Below are positions 18,075 through 26,911 of a stretch of DNA of 64,000 nucleotides, piece by piece (positions within the stretch are counted from its first letter, which is position 1; each line of letters begins with the position of its first letter). The DNA lies in assembly GCF_001908235.1 (NCBI RefSeq), contig NZ_LGHK01000023.1:21213-85212 (forward strand), given 5' to 3'. The position numbers were made by a program, and so were the translations under genes. The notes beneath the pieces are model-generated. The model saw only the letters and a program-made list of their open reading frames with translations, was not told where the DNA came from and did not search any database. Source of the stretch: Bradyrhizobium sp. NAS96.2. GTDB lineage: Bacteria; Pseudomonadota; Alphaproteobacteria; Rhizobiales; Xanthobacteraceae.

Positions 18075-19268
18075 TCACATCCGCTTGGCGATCTCTTCCA
18101 GCATCACCTCGGTGGCGCCGCCGCCGATGGTCAGCACGCGGGCGTCGCGCACCATGCGCTCGATCGGCGTGCCGCGCATGAAGCCTGAGCCGCCATGCAG
18201 CTGCAGGCAGCCATGCACGACCTCGTGCAGCACCTCCGGCGACAGCGCCTTCACCATCGACACTTCGCGGAGACATTCCTTTCCGGCCGCGGCCAGCTCG
18301 GCGGCCTGATAGGCCAGCGCCCGCGCCGCAGCCGCCTTCGCGGCGAGCTGAGCAAGCTTCATCCGCACGCCCTGCTGATTCCAGAGCGGGCCGCCGAACG
18401 CCTGCCGTGTCTTCACATAGTTCGTCGTCAGCTCGATCGCCTTGGCGGATTCGCCGGCGCAGATGCCGCCGATGCAGATGCGCTCGTTCTGGAAGGTCTC
18501 CATGATGCCATAGAACCCCTTGTTCTCCTCGCCGAGCAAATTCTCCGCCGGCACGGGCACATCCTGGAAGGCGAGCTCCGCGGTGTCCGAGCAAAGCCAG
18601 CCATGCTTGTCGAGCTTGGTTGCCGTGATGCCGGGCGTGTTGCGCTCGACGATGAACAGCGAGATGCCGCGGCTACCCTTGGCATGAGGATCGGTGCGCG
18701 CGGCGACGATCAGGATATCGCCATAGACCGCGTTGGTGATGAACATCTTGGCGCCGCTGATGACCCAATGATCGCCATCGCGCCGCGCGCGCGTCTTCAG
18801 ACCCGCGACATCGGAGCCGGCATCGGGCTCGGTCACCGCGATCGAACAGACCGTCTCACCGCGGATGATCGCCGGCAGATACTTCTGCTTCTGCTCCGGC
18901 GTGCCGCGCAGGCTGATGTGCACTGCCGACATGTCGGTGTGGACAAGGATCGACGAGGTGAAGCCGCCGAAGCTCGAGCGGCCGAGCTCCTCGGCGAACA
19001 CCATCGAGGCCAGCGGCCCCATGTCGGTGCCGCCATACTCGGCCGCGTGGCGCATGCCGAGAAAGCCGAGCGTGCCCATCCGGCGATAGATCTCGCGCGG
19101 GATCTTGCCGCCGCGCTCCCAGGCCTCGGCATGCGGCACCACTTCCTTCTCGACGAAGCGGCGCACCTGCTCACGCAGCATGCGCAGCTCCTCGGGCAGA
19201 TTGGGCGGCTCCGAGAAATGGAATTCGGCTTCGGTATGCTGGCGCGGATCCGAGGTCATGACGTTCAT
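18075..19268 (-). CDS. Acyl-CoA dehydrogenase
   Basis: FAD enzyme that forms an alpha-beta double bond in an acyl-CoA. The 397-residue sequence has the flavin region CSIAVTEPDAGSDVAGLKT and the second signature WVISGAKMFITN. The C-terminus reads IGGGATEVM instead of the IYEGT form, so the base is not the C-terminal Glu. By analogy with isovaleryl- and long-chain dehydrogenases it is probably the Glu in FQNERICIGG. It is the last gene of a six-gene minus operon with an esterase, SDR, hydratase and Rieske oxygenase. Its start overlaps the esterase stop by four bases. The ETF partners are not in the window. Confidence 0.92.
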   Translation of the reverse strand: MNVMTSDPRQHTEAEFHFSEPPNLPEELRMLREQVRRFVEKEVVPHAEAWERGGKIPREIYRRMGTLGFLGMRHAAEYGGTDMGPLASMVFAEELGRSSFGGFTSSILVHTDMSAVHISLRGTPEQKQKYLPAIIRGETVCSIAVTEPDAGSDVAGLKTRARRDGDHWVISGAKMFITNAVYGDILIVAARTDPHAKGSRGISLFIVERNTPGITATKLDKHGWLCSDTAELAFQDVPVPAENLLGEENKGFYGIMETFQNERICIGGICAGESAKAIELTTNYVKTRQAFGGPLWNQQGVRMKLAQLAAKAAAARALAYQAAELAAAGKECLREVSMVKALSPEVLHEVVHGCLQLHGGSGFMRGTPIERMVRDARVLTIGGGATEVMLEEIAKRM

Positions 19269-20200
19269 TGTGGCGCCCTCTCATGGCCGATGTGAAGATG
19301 GTTGCGCAAAAAAGCTGCGATGGATGCGATCGCCTCTCGCGCCTGCGCAATCTCCGGGAATAGCTGGAACACGTGGATCATGCCGTCCCAGACCTGGAGT
19401 TCGACGTCGACGCCGGCCGCCTTGGCCCGCGCAGCGAGGTCCACTGAATCGTCGCGCACGGTCTCGCGGTCGCCGACCTGCACCAACAACGGCGGCAGGC
19501 CGGCGAGATCGGCATAGAGCGGCGAGGCCAATGGATCGCTGACATCGCCATCCTTGCCGAGATAGTTCTTGGCCAGCGCCAGGATCATCGCGCGCTGGTG
19601 GATCGGATCGGCCTCCGCCCTGCTCTCATAGCTGGCGCCGGTCGCGGCGAGATCGGTCCAGGGCGACATCAGCACGCCCGCGGCGGGGAGCGGCAGGCCG
19701 CGATCCCGCGCGGCGAGCATCGCAGCGAGCACGAGATTGCCGCCGGCGGAGTCACCGGCGAAGGCGATATCCTCCGGATGCAGTCCCTGATCGCACAGAT
19801 ATTGATAGGCCGTCAGCGCATCATCCAGCGCCGCAGGAAAGCGGTGCTCCGGCGCAAGCCGATAATCGATCGCAAGCACGCGGCAGCCGGTCGCATCGGC
19901 GATCCGCGCGATCAGGTCGCGATGCGAGGCGATCGAGCCGATGCGGAAGCCGCCGCCGTGAAAATAAAGGATCGCCTTGTCCCGCGGTGCGTTAGCCGGC
20001 GCGATCCATTCGCCATCGACGCCGCCGGCGGAGACCGGCTGGCACGTCACCGGCACCGAGCAGCCGGCAAAGGCGGCATCCCAATCGGTGCGCATCTGCG
20101 CCACGGTCGTTTCGCGGGTCCAGCTCCGATAGATCGCGCGCAGTCGCTCGATCGCACGTTCGACCGGATCGATTGCAATATCGTCGCCCGCGGTGCCCAT
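19265..20200 (-). CDS. Alpha/beta hydrolase, HSL-type esterase
   Basis: A 311-residue carboxylesterase of the hormone-sensitive lipase family. The oxyanion-hole motif HGGGF is at about residue 80, the nucleophile elbow is GDSAGGN, and the acid and base are likely the Asp region in VGDRETVRDDS and the His in MIHVFQLF. No signal peptide, so cytoplasmic. It overlaps both neighbours in the operon (SDR upstream, dehydrogenase downstream). It may open a lactone or ester intermediate, or hydrolyse an esterified substrate after uptake. Confidence 0.9.
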   Translation of the reverse strand: MGTAGDDIAIDPVERAIERLRAIYRSWTRETTVAQMRTDWDAAFAGCSVPVTCQPVSAGGVDGEWIAPANAPRDKAILYFHGGGFRIGSIASHRDLIARIADATGCRVLAIDYRLAPEHRFPAALDDALTAYQYLCDQGLHPEDIAFAGDSAGGNLVLAAMLAARDRGLPLPAAGVLMSPWTDLAATGASYESRAEADPIHQRAMILALAKNYLGKDGDVSDPLASPLYADLAGLPPLLVQVGDRETVRDDSVDLAARAKAAGVDVELQVWDGMIHVFQLFPEIAQAREAIASIAAFLRNHLHIGHERAPQ

Positions 20201-20949
20201 CAGCCGCCGATGCCCATGCCGCCGGACACGCCGAGCGTCTCACCGGTGATATAGGCCGCCTGGTCGGAAGCCAGGAACAGCGCTGCGGCCGCGACCTCCT
20301 CCGGCTCGCCGAGGCGACCGAGCAGCGTCGCACCGGTCATCGCCTGCAGGATCTTGTCGCCGCCGTTTGCCACGGCCTGCTCCAGCATCGGCGTGCGGAT
20401 CGGCCCCGGCGCGATCGCATTCGCGGTGATGCGAAACCGCGCGTTCTCCCGCGCGATGCTGCGGGTGAAGGAGATCACGCCGCCCTTGGCCGCGGAATAG
20501 ACCGCGCCGCCCCTGGAGCCGAGCCGGGCGGCCTCCGAAGTGACGTTGATGATGCGGCCGAAGCGCGCCGCCTGCATCGCCGGCAACGCGGCGTGCGTGC
20601 AGGCCAAGACCGAAGTGAGATTGACCGCGATCAGCCGGGCCCAATCCTCCACGGTGGTATCGGTGAAGAAGGCATGTTGATCGATGCCGGCATTGTTGAC
20701 GACGATGTCGAACGGGCCGTCCTGCGCCATCATGGCTTGCACCGCCGTCGCATCGCTGACGTCGAGCCCTGCGGCGTGAGCCCCCGTCTCGCGCGCGAGC
20801 TCCGAGGCAGCGGCGACATCGAGATCGGCGATCACGACCCTGGCGCCGGCCGCGGCAAAGCTGCGGACAATCGCGGCACCGATGCCGCGCGCGCCGCCGG
20901 AGACGAAGGCGCGGCGGTCATCGAGACGCCCGAATGGCAAGGTCGCCAT
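20200..20949 (-). CDS. Short-chain dehydrogenase/reductase
   Basis: A classical SDR of 249 residues. Cofactor motif GGARGIGAAI, followed by Asp in IADLD, which favours NAD(H) over NADP(H); NNAG; catalytic Ser in NVTSEAA and YSAAK; and PGPIRTPM. It probably oxidises a hydroxyacyl-CoA or a dihydrodiol-type alcohol made by the neighbouring hydratase or Rieske oxygenase. It shares a base with the esterase start and lies one base after the hydratase stop, so it is firmly inside the operon. Confidence 0.92.
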   Translation of the reverse strand: MATLPFGRLDDRRAFVSGGARGIGAAIVRSFAAAGARVVIADLDVAAASELARETGAHAAGLDVSDATAVQAMMAQDGPFDIVVNNAGIDQHAFFTDTTVEDWARLIAVNLTSVLACTHAALPAMQAARFGRIINVTSEAARLGSRGGAVYSAAKGGVISFTRSIARENARFRITANAIAPGPIRTPMLEQAVANGGDKILQAMTGATLLGRLGEPEEVAAAALFLASDQAAYITGETLGVSGGMGIGG

Positions 20950-20950
20950 T

Positions 20951-21745
20951 TCAGCGCCCCGTGAACACTGGCTTGCGCCGTTCGATCACGGCGGCGAGCC
21001 CTTCGCGGGCATCGGCCATTCCCGAGAGTTCGGCAACCGTGCGCGCCTCTTCAGAGAGGCACTGCTCGATGCTGGTGCCGGTGCCGGCCCAGACCAGCCG
21101 CTTGGTCGCCGCCAGCGCTTTCGGCGCACCGGCGGCAAGCTCACGCGCCAGCGCCAGCGATGCATCGGCCAGTTCATCATCGGGCACGACCTTGGTGACG
21201 ATGCCCATCTGCAACGCTTCGGCCGCCGGGATCACCGGGTTGGTCAACAGGATCGACATCGCCCGCCGCAGGCCGACCAGCCGCGACAGCGTGACCGAGA
21301 CGCCGGCATCCGGCGCCATCGCCACCCGCGTCGCGCCGGCGAGGAATTTTGCCGACTCCGCCGCGATCACGATATCGGAGGCGCAGACCAGGCCAAAGCC
21401 GCCGCCACCGGCCGCGAAGCCCTGCACCGAGGCGATGACGGGCGCCTCCAGCCGCAGCAGGCCGGTCACCGCATTCTGCAGATAGGCCGTGGCTTGCCGA
21501 ATATAGTCCGGCAGCTTCTCGCGCTTGGAGGCGAAGGCACGGACATCGCCGCCCGCACAGAAATTGGTGCCCTCGCCGCTCAGCAGCACCACGCGCAGAT
21601 CCGGATGGCCGTGGCAGACCATGATGGCGTCGCACAGCGCGCTCAAGAGCTCGGCGCTCATGCCGTTAGCCGCATCGGGACGGTTGAGCCGCAACCGCGC
21701 GATGCCGTCGGTGATGTCGAGCAGAACGGGGCCCTTGTCGATCAT
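20951..21745 (-). CDS. Enoyl-CoA hydratase/isomerase family protein
   Basis: Crotonase-fold protein of 264 residues. The oxyanion-hole motifs are FCAGGDVRAFAS and QGFAAGGGFG; the usual hydratase Glu positions read APDAGVSV, so the acid pattern differs from classic EchA (E-x-x-x-G-x-x-P). This leaves room for an isomerase or hydrolase activity. The ATG at 21,745 gives a normal N-terminus (MIDKGPVLLDITDG); the open frame upstream belongs to the overlapping beta-subunit region. It lies between the Rieske beta subunit and the SDR in the operon. Confidence 0.88.
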   Translation of the reverse strand: MIDKGPVLLDITDGIARLRLNRPDAANGMSAELLSALCDAIMVCHGHPDLRVVLLSGEGTNFCAGGDVRAFASKREKLPDYIRQATAYLQNAVTGLLRLEAPVIASVQGFAAGGGGFGLVCASDIVIAAESAKFLAGATRVAMAPDAGVSVTLSRLVGLRRAMSILLTNPVIPAAEALQMGIVTKVVPDDELADASLALARELAAGAPKALAATKRLVWAGTGTSIEQCLSEEARTVAELSGMADAREGLAAVIERRKPVFTGR

Positions 21746-21758
21746 GGCGAGACCTTCC

Positions 21759-22256
21759 CTAAACCAGGAATGACAGCGTGTAGATCGCCTTGTCGTTGTT
21801 GACGAGGATGACCTTCTTGCTGGCCATCCGCAATTCGCCATCAACATGACGCAGCCGGTATTCGTTGCGCGCCGCCCACAGCGTGTCGTCGCGAAGGCTG
21901 GACTCGAAAATCAGGCTGTTGCTGGCGACCGCGATGTCGCCATTATCAGGCTGCTCGTCCATCAATTCGATGTTGGAGATCAGCCGGCGCAGGTTCGACT
22001 GCGGCGTCTGGGTGAAGTGCTTGCCGGTCATCAGCTGCCGGACACGCAGCGCGATCCGCGAGCGGTTGTCGTAGATGATCGACATCTGCCGCTCCGGGTC
22101 GATGTCGGCGCCGTTGGCCGGCACCCAGTAGACGCCGTCATCGGTCCAGAGCTTTTCCCAGGCCTCGTATTGATGCTCGTCCTGCAGCCGCGCCTCGCGA
22201 TAAAGGAAGGCGGTGATGGCGCTCATCAAGGTGGCGCTGCTCTCGCGTGACAGCAT
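21759..22256 (-). CDS. Rieske-type ring-hydroxylating oxygenase, beta subunit
   Basis: Small subunit of the oxygenase, 165 residues, SnoaL-like fold. Marks of the family are FLYREARLQDEHQYEAWEKLWTDDGVYWVP near the N-terminus, then RQMSIIYDNRSRIALRVRQL and NNDKAIYTLSFLV at the end, as in benzoate and related dioxygenases. Its ATG shares a base with the alpha-subunit stop (TGATG), a coupling usual for alpha3beta3 enzymes. A longer open frame reaches back into the alpha gene but is not coding there. Confidence 0.92.
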   Translation of the reverse strand: MLSRESSATLMSAITAFLYREARLQDEHQYEAWEKLWTDDGVYWVPANGADIDPERQMSIIYDNRSRIALRVRQLMTGKHFTQTPQSNLRRLISNIELMDEQPDNGDIAVASNSLIFESSLRDDTLWAARNEYRLRHVDGELRMASKKVILVNNDKAIYTLSFLV

Positions 22257-23515
22257 CAGGCCGGCTCCATCAGCTTGCGATAATGGGTCCAGATGCCGCG
22301 TGACGGCACCTCGTCGGTGACGTGGCCGACCGTGAAGCCGAGTTCGTCCTGCCGCTCGCGCTTCTCGCCGCGGCCGAGGAAGATCCATTCCGGATTGCGC
22401 GCCAGCACGCCGCGGTGGCAGCGCTCGTACATCTCGGAATCGTCCGCAAGCAGGAAGCCGGCCGGTCCGACCGAGCCCATGGTCTGCTGGCGCAGCCTGC
22501 GGTTCAGATCGGGGGCGCCCTTGAATTGCAGCGCGGTGACGTGCTGCACGCTGTCGTCGACGCCGAGCGGCTGGATCACGAACATCTGGATCTCGGCGAT
22601 GAACAGGTTCGGGAAGATCATCACATGCGGCGTACCGTCGATCATGATCTCGCGCGCCGCGGTGTCGCCATAGGCCGTCTTCATCCGCGCGGTGTAGTCG
22701 GGCAGCCGCTCCTCGCTGGTGCCGAACCAGCTCATCGGCGCATCGCGCTTGCGGAACTCGGGCCGCAGGTCGATCTCGGTGTGACCGTTGCCATAATCGC
22801 GCGTCAGTGCGGTCGAGGCGCCGCCATAGAGCTTGCCGATCATGCTGTCGGCGACGCCGAAGATCGAGGTGTGCACGAAGGCCGGGTGATAGCCGTCGCA
22901 CTCATTCTCCAGGATGAACTTCCAGTTCGCTTTGACGCGATGCTTGAGGAAACCCGCGGTGATCTCGACCTCGCCCTCCGGCGAGGTGCGCACCAGCCGA
23001 TCGATGGTCTCGGCGGCGCCGCCGAGATGCTCCTTCAGGGTCGGGCCATCGGCCGCGAACGAGCCGAACACGAAGCCGCGGTAGGACTCAACGCGCGTCA
23101 CCCGCCCGAGCGCGAGCTGCGACTTGTCCTGCCCCTCGTAACCGTCGGGGAAGGCGTAACCGACCAGACGGCCGTCATTGGCAAAGGTCCAGGAGTGGAA
23201 CGGACAGGTGAACGAGCGCGCATTGCCGCGATCGAAGGAGCAGACCTGGTTGCCGCGATGCGAGCAGCGGTTGAGCAGCAGGTTGACCTTACCCTGCTCG
23301 TCGCGCGTCATGATCACGGATTGCGGGCCGATCGACTTGACGACGTAGTCGTTGGCGTTCGGCACCTCGCTCTCGTGGCCGACATAGACCCACGTCCGGT
23401 ACCAGATGTTCTTGAGCTCGGCTTCGAATATCTCGGGATCGGTGTAGAGCGATCCGTGCACCCGGTCGGGCCGGATCAGCCGCTCCCATGGCGGGACGCC
23501 GGTCATCATGTTCAT
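22256..23515 (-). CDS. Rieske-type ring-hydroxylating oxygenase, alpha subunit
   Basis: Catalytic subunit, 419 residues. The Rieske 2Fe-2S site is Cys84-x-His86 and Cys104-x2-His107 (NRCSHRGNQ, TCPFHSW). The mononuclear iron site shows Asp207, the bridging residue, His210 and His215 in ENECDGYHPAFVH. The closest recognisable group is the benzoate/anthranilate/aromatic-acid dioxygenases, but the substrate cannot be told. It is the first gene of the minus operon, behind a TetR-like operator at 23.58 kb. No ferredoxin or reductase lies in the window, so electron supply must come from elsewhere. Confidence 0.93.
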   Translation of the reverse strand: MNMMTGVPPWERLIRPDRVHGSLYTDPEIFEAELKNIWYRTWVYVGHESEVPNANDYVVKSIGPQSVIMTRDEQGKVNLLLNRCSHRGNQVCSFDRGNARSFTCPFHSWTFANDGRLVGYAFPDGYEGQDKSQLALGRVTRVESYRGFVFGSFAADGPTLKEHLGGAAETIDRLVRTSPEGEVEITAGFLKHRVKANWKFILENECDGYHPAFVHTSIFGVADSMIGKLYGGASTALTRDYGNGHTEIDLRPEFRKRDAPMSWFGTSEERLPDYTARMKTAYGDTAAREIMIDGTPHVMIFPNLFIAEIQMFVIQPLGVDDSVQHVTALQFKGAPDLNRRLRQQTMGSVGPAGFLLADDSEMYERCHRGVLARNPEWIFLGRGEKRERQDELGFTVGHVTDEVPSRGIWTHYRKLMEPA

Positions 23516-23563
23516 CGCTCCGTCTCCCTCGCCGACCGCTTGCTGCGGGTGCCTTTACCGGCC

Positions 23564-23592
23564 AATAATAATCCGAACGACCGTTCGGTAAA
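23564..23592. promoter_or_regulatory. Probable TetR operator, site 2 (Rieske operon promoter)
   Basis: ATAATCCGAACGACCGTTCGG contains the perfect inverted repeat CCGAAC-N4-GTTCGG (23,573-23,588). It lies 58 bases before the alpha-subunit start. It shares ATAATCCG with the sites at 9.03 kb (read on the minus strand) and 26.92 kb. Confidence 0.6.
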
Positions 23593-23692
23593 TTAATAGC
23601 ACGGGCACCGGGGGTCGGCAAGCGTCTTTCTGGACACCACGCACCGCCGAGCAGCGCGCAAAGATGCAATTCCCGGTGGTCGCCGGTGCGCC

Positions 23693-24202
23693 TCAGCCCT
23701 GCGCTGCGCTACCCTCGCGTTCGCCGCCCGCGATCTGTTGCAGCATCGACTTCGGCGTCGTCGCGAGTTCGATCTTGAGCTGGTCGCAGATCGCCCGCCG
23801 CAGCAGACGCTCGATCTCGGTCGCGGCGTCACGATCGGCTGCACGCGCATCCTCGCCGCTCGCCCAGAGCAGGAGCTGTCCCAGCTGCCGGTCGCCATCG
23901 TTGCGCAACGCCTCGATCGCGGTCGCATCCGACGTGTCGCCCTGGACGCGGGGCGTCGTGGGAATCTCGGGATGGATCATGCCGTCGGCCAGTCGCCTGA
24001 CGGCCGCGAACGTGTCGTCCTGCAGACGCACCTGCTCCAGCAGCGGCCCGGCCTTCCAATCCGCGGCGAGCTTCAGCCCGTTCAGCGCGTAGATCGCAGA
24101 GAACACCTGTCCGCGGACAAAATCGTCGTTGCTATTCGGCACGACATGGCTTTGCAGGGCATCGATGACGCCGTCGATCAGCCGTTCGAAAGATACGCTC
24201 AT
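23693..24202 (-). CDS. Hypothetical protein, partner of the APH-fold kinase (LvaB-like position)
   Basis: A 169-residue soluble protein without a recognised domain; it looks helical (LIDGVIDALQSHVVPN, QVFSAIYALNGLKLAAD, EIERLLRRAICDQLKIEL). Its ATG overlaps the stop of the APH-family gene (ATGA), and both follow an acyl-CoA synthetase. In the levulinate pathway of Pseudomonas putida the kinase LvaA needs a small partner, LvaB, encoded next to it. The same order here suggests, but does not prove, an equivalent role; LvaB is shorter and no sequence similarity could be tested. A longer open frame upstream (to 24,316) runs into the kinase gene. Confidence 0.75.
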   Translation of the reverse strand: MSVSFERLIDGVIDALQSHVVPNSNDDFVRGQVFSAIYALNGLKLAADWKAGPLLEQVRLQDDTFAAVRRLADGMIHPEIPTTPRVQGDTSDATAIEALRNDGDRQLGQLLLWASGEDARAADRDAATEIERLLRRAICDQLKIELATTPKSMLQQIAGGEREGSAAQG

Positions 24203-25269
24203 GCCGCGGCCTCCAATGCCCGCTCGAAGGCCCGCACGATCGAGGGCATCTGGCTTGCCATCACCGCAAGTCGCATGTCGTTGAAGCGATCGACCTCGAA
24301 GGCGCGCACGGCGCACATCTGGATCGCTGCCGCCTGGTACAGTGCATACGCCTCGTAGAAGGCGAGGCTCCTGTCCGAAACCGCAATGCCGGAGGCGCGC
24401 TGATAGAGATCGATCACCTCGGCGCGCTCGAGCACGCCGTAGAGCTTGCGGCTCCTGGCGTTGAAGGTCGGCATCATCGCCCAGGCGAGATCCTCATGGG
24501 GATCGCCGAGATGAGTCAGCTCCCAATCGAGAATGGCGGCGATCCGCCCCCTATGCTCGATGAAATTCCCGATCCGGTAGTCGCCATGCACGATGGTGCG
24601 GCACGGCGGCTGCGGACAATTGTCGTGCAGCCAGCGGCCGCCCCAATCGAGCAGCGGATAGTAGCGCGCCGTCGGACGCGCGAGGGAGGCACGCCAGCCG
24701 GCGATTGCGCTGACTTCGGCACGTTCGCCGCCCTGCTGCAGCGATGCGAATGGCGTTGCGCTCGGGTCGATCCGATGCAGTGACGCGAGGATCTCGATGA
24801 ACTGCCGGGCGATCGCGCGCTTGTGGTCGGGATCGATCTCGCTCGCCGCCCAGGGCGCTGGAACGTCGCCCTCGATGTGCTCGCAGATGAAGAAAGGAAG
24901 ACCGATCTCGGCGCCATCCTGCGCCGACGACACCAGTGCCGGAACCGGAACGCCGCTGCCGGCCAATGCTTGCAGCGCATGGACCTGCGGCAGCACGGAG
25001 TAAGGCGCAAACAGCCCGCTCGGCGGACCGACACGCAGGATCAGCTTGCGGTCCCCACCGAGAGCGGAGCGTGCCGCAAAGGCGTAGGTGATCCAGGAGA
25101 AGCCCGACGATTTGCGGCCGAAGCATTTGATCTCCGTCCGGCTCCCGGATATCCGCGACATGTGTTGCGCGAGCGCAGTCTGCACCGCATCGTCATTCAC
25201 CACGGCCGGGCGAACAAGGTTCGGCGCAGTACCCGGCACATCGTCGGATCGTTTCGCAGCCTCCGGCAT
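24199..25269 (-). CDS. APH-family phosphotransferase (LvaA/ACAD10-11 kinase type)
   Basis: A 356-residue kinase of the aminoglycoside-phosphotransferase fold. Catalytic loop IVHGDYRIGNF (Asp as base) and metal-binding DWELTHLGDPHEDLAW are intact. Members with this ELTxLGDP signature and a synthetase next door phosphorylate hydroxyacyl-CoAs (LvaA, and the kinase domains of ACAD10/ACAD11) rather than antibiotics. The ATG sharing a base with the synthetase stop (TGATG) is taken as the start; a GTG or ATG ten codons upstream is possible. Together with its small partner and the local acyl-CoA dehydrogenase this suggests phosphorylation-elimination of a hydroxyacyl-CoA. Confidence 0.88.
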   Translation of the reverse strand: MPEAAKRSDDVPGTAPNLVRPAVVNDDAVQTALAQHMSRISGSRTEIKCFGRKSSGFSWITYAFAARSALGGDRKLILRVGPPSGLFAPYSVLPQVHALQALAGSGVPVPALVSSAQDGAEIGLPFFICEHIEGDVPAPWAASEIDPDHKRAIARQFIEILASLHRIDPSATPFASLQQGGERAEVSAIAGWRASLARPTARYYPLLDWGGRWLHDNCPQPPCRTIVHGDYRIGNFIEHRGRIAAILDWELTHLGDPHEDLAWAMMPTFNARSRKLYGVLERAEVIDLYQRASGIAVSDRSLAFYEAYALYQAAAIQMCAVRAFEVDRFNDMRLAVMASQMPSIVRAFERALEAAA

Positions 25270-26822
25270 CAATTGACCGACCTCGTATAGCCCTGCCACT
25301 TCTCTTCGCGCAGCGCCGACTTCATGATCTTGCCGGAGCCGGTGAGCGGCAGCGGTTCAAGACGGATGTCGACCGAGCGCGGGCATTTGTAGCCAGCGAT
25401 CAGCGTGCGGCAATGCGCGATCACCATCTCGGAATCGAGCCGCGCGCCGTCCTTCGGCACGACGATGGCATGCACCGCCTCGCCCCATTGCGGATCGGGA
25501 ACCGCGATCACGGCGCATTCCTTGACTTGCTCATGCTGGAAGATGGCGTTCTCCACCTCGCCGGAATAGACGTTCTCGCCGCCGGAGACGATCATGTCCT
25601 TCAGGCGGTCGACGATATAGACAAAGCCGTCCTCGTCCATCCAGGCGCCGTCGCCGGTGTGCAGCCAGCCATTGCGCAACACGCGCGCGCTCTCCTCGGG
25701 CTTGCGCCAGTAGCCGAGCATCACGCCGGCGCCGCGGATCGCGATCTCGCCGACGCTGCCGCGCGGAAGCTCGTTGCCCGCGGGATCGACGATGCGGATC
25801 TCGACGCCCGGCGCCGCCCGGCCCGCCGATTTGCGCTTGCCTGCCAGCGGCCCCTCGAGCGCATGGTATTCCCAGGGCAGGATCGTCGCCAGCGCCGCGC
25901 TCTCGGTCATGCCGTAGCCCTGATGGAAGCGCCAGCTCGGCAGCACGCGCATCAGCTTGACCAGCAGCGCATCCGGCATCGGAGAGGCGCCATATTCGCA
26001 ATCCTTCACGCTGCTCAGATCATAAGTGCCGAAGGACGGATGATTGAGCATCATGTTGAGCATGGTCGGCACGAACAGGCAGTAATCCACTTTGTGCTCG
26101 GCGATCGTCTTCATTGCCAGTTCAGGCTCGAATTTCGGGATGGTGACATGCGTGCCGCCGACCAATGTCAGTGCGATCATCGGCGAGGTGCCGGCCAGAT
26201 GGAACATGCCGGCCGAGTGCAGGTATCGGGTGTCCTCGCGGAATCGGAGCGCATAGATCCAGACCAACGATTCATAGACGATGTTGGCGTGTGACAGCAT
26301 CACGCCCTTGGGGAAGCCGGTGGTGCCCCCGGTGTAGAAGATGCCGGCAAGATCGTTGTAGGCGCCGGATGCATCTTCGATCGGCGCGTGCGCAACCAGC
26401 TCGTCATAGCCCTGCATGCCGTCGGGAACCTTTCCCTCATCCAGATAGACCATCGCGGTGAGTGATTTCGCGCCGCGCAGCGCGGATCCAATCTCGGCAA
26501 AGGCCTGGTCGACCAGCAGCAGCTTTGGTGTGGAATCGTCGATCGCATAGGCGTTTTCGGCGACCGCCCAGCGCGTGTTGAGCGGCACTGCGACCGCACC
26601 GGCCCAGGCGATGGCGTAGAGCGCCTCGATATAGAGGTCGCTGTTGTGCGCCAGGATGGCGACGCGATCGCCGGGCTCGATGCCGAGCCTCCGCAGCCCG
26701 CCCGCGGCACAGGCGACGCGGCGGCCGATCTCCTTCCAGTTCCGCGACCGTCCGGCATGGATGGTGCCCGGTGAATCCTTGCGCAACTGCACAGCCGAGA
26801 TGAGCGCCTGCGTCAGCTTCAT
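25269..26822 (-). CDS. AMP-dependent acyl-CoA synthetase
   Basis: A 517-residue acid-CoA ligase, first gene of a three-gene minus operon. Adenylation motifs are FYTGGTTGFPKGVMLSH (Gly in place of the usual Ser in the third position), GYGMTESAAL, LHTGDGAWMDEDG, and the C-terminal lysine in LTGSGKIMKSAL. It differs clearly from the long-chain type at 12,071 and resembles medium-chain or fatty/aromatic-acid ligases. By position it should prepare the CoA thioester used by the kinase encoded next (an LvaE-like role). The promoter region carries the third operator-like site. Confidence 0.92.
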   Translation of the reverse strand: MKLTQALISAVQLRKDSPGTIHAGRSRNWKEIGRRVACAAGGLRRLGIEPGDRVAILAHNSDLYIEALYAIAWAGAVAVPLNTRWAVAENAYAIDDSTPKLLLVDQAFAEIGSALRGAKSLTAMVYLDEGKVPDGMQGYDELVAHAPIEDASGAYNDLAGIFYTGGTTGFPKGVMLSHANIVYESLVWIYALRFREDTRYLHSAGMFHLAGTSPMIALTLVGGTHVTIPKFEPELAMKTIAEHKVDYCLFVPTMLNMMLNHPSFGTYDLSSVKDCEYGASPMPDALLVKLMRVLPSWRFHQGYGMTESAALATILPWEYHALEGPLAGKRKSAGRAAPGVEIRIVDPAGNELPRGSVGEIAIRGAGVMLGYWRKPEESARVLRNGWLHTGDGAWMDEDGFVYIVDRLKDMIVSGGENVYSGEVENAIFQHEQVKECAVIAVPDPQWGEAVHAIVVPKDGARLDSEMVIAHCRTLIAGYKCPRSVDIRLEPLPLTGSGKIMKSALREEKWQGYTRSVN

Positions 26823-26911
26823 GTTTCCTCCTCGCCGTCACGCCGCTGCGTACGCCTGCGGATATTTCCGTCATGCGCGCATGCCGATACGCCGCCCGGA
26901 GATTCCAGTTG

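Noticed and set aside
24199..25269. Aminoglycoside resistance kinase
   Set aside because: The APH fold is shared, but the ELTHLGDP signature and the synthetase neighbour fit an acyl-CoA/hydroxy-acid kinase.
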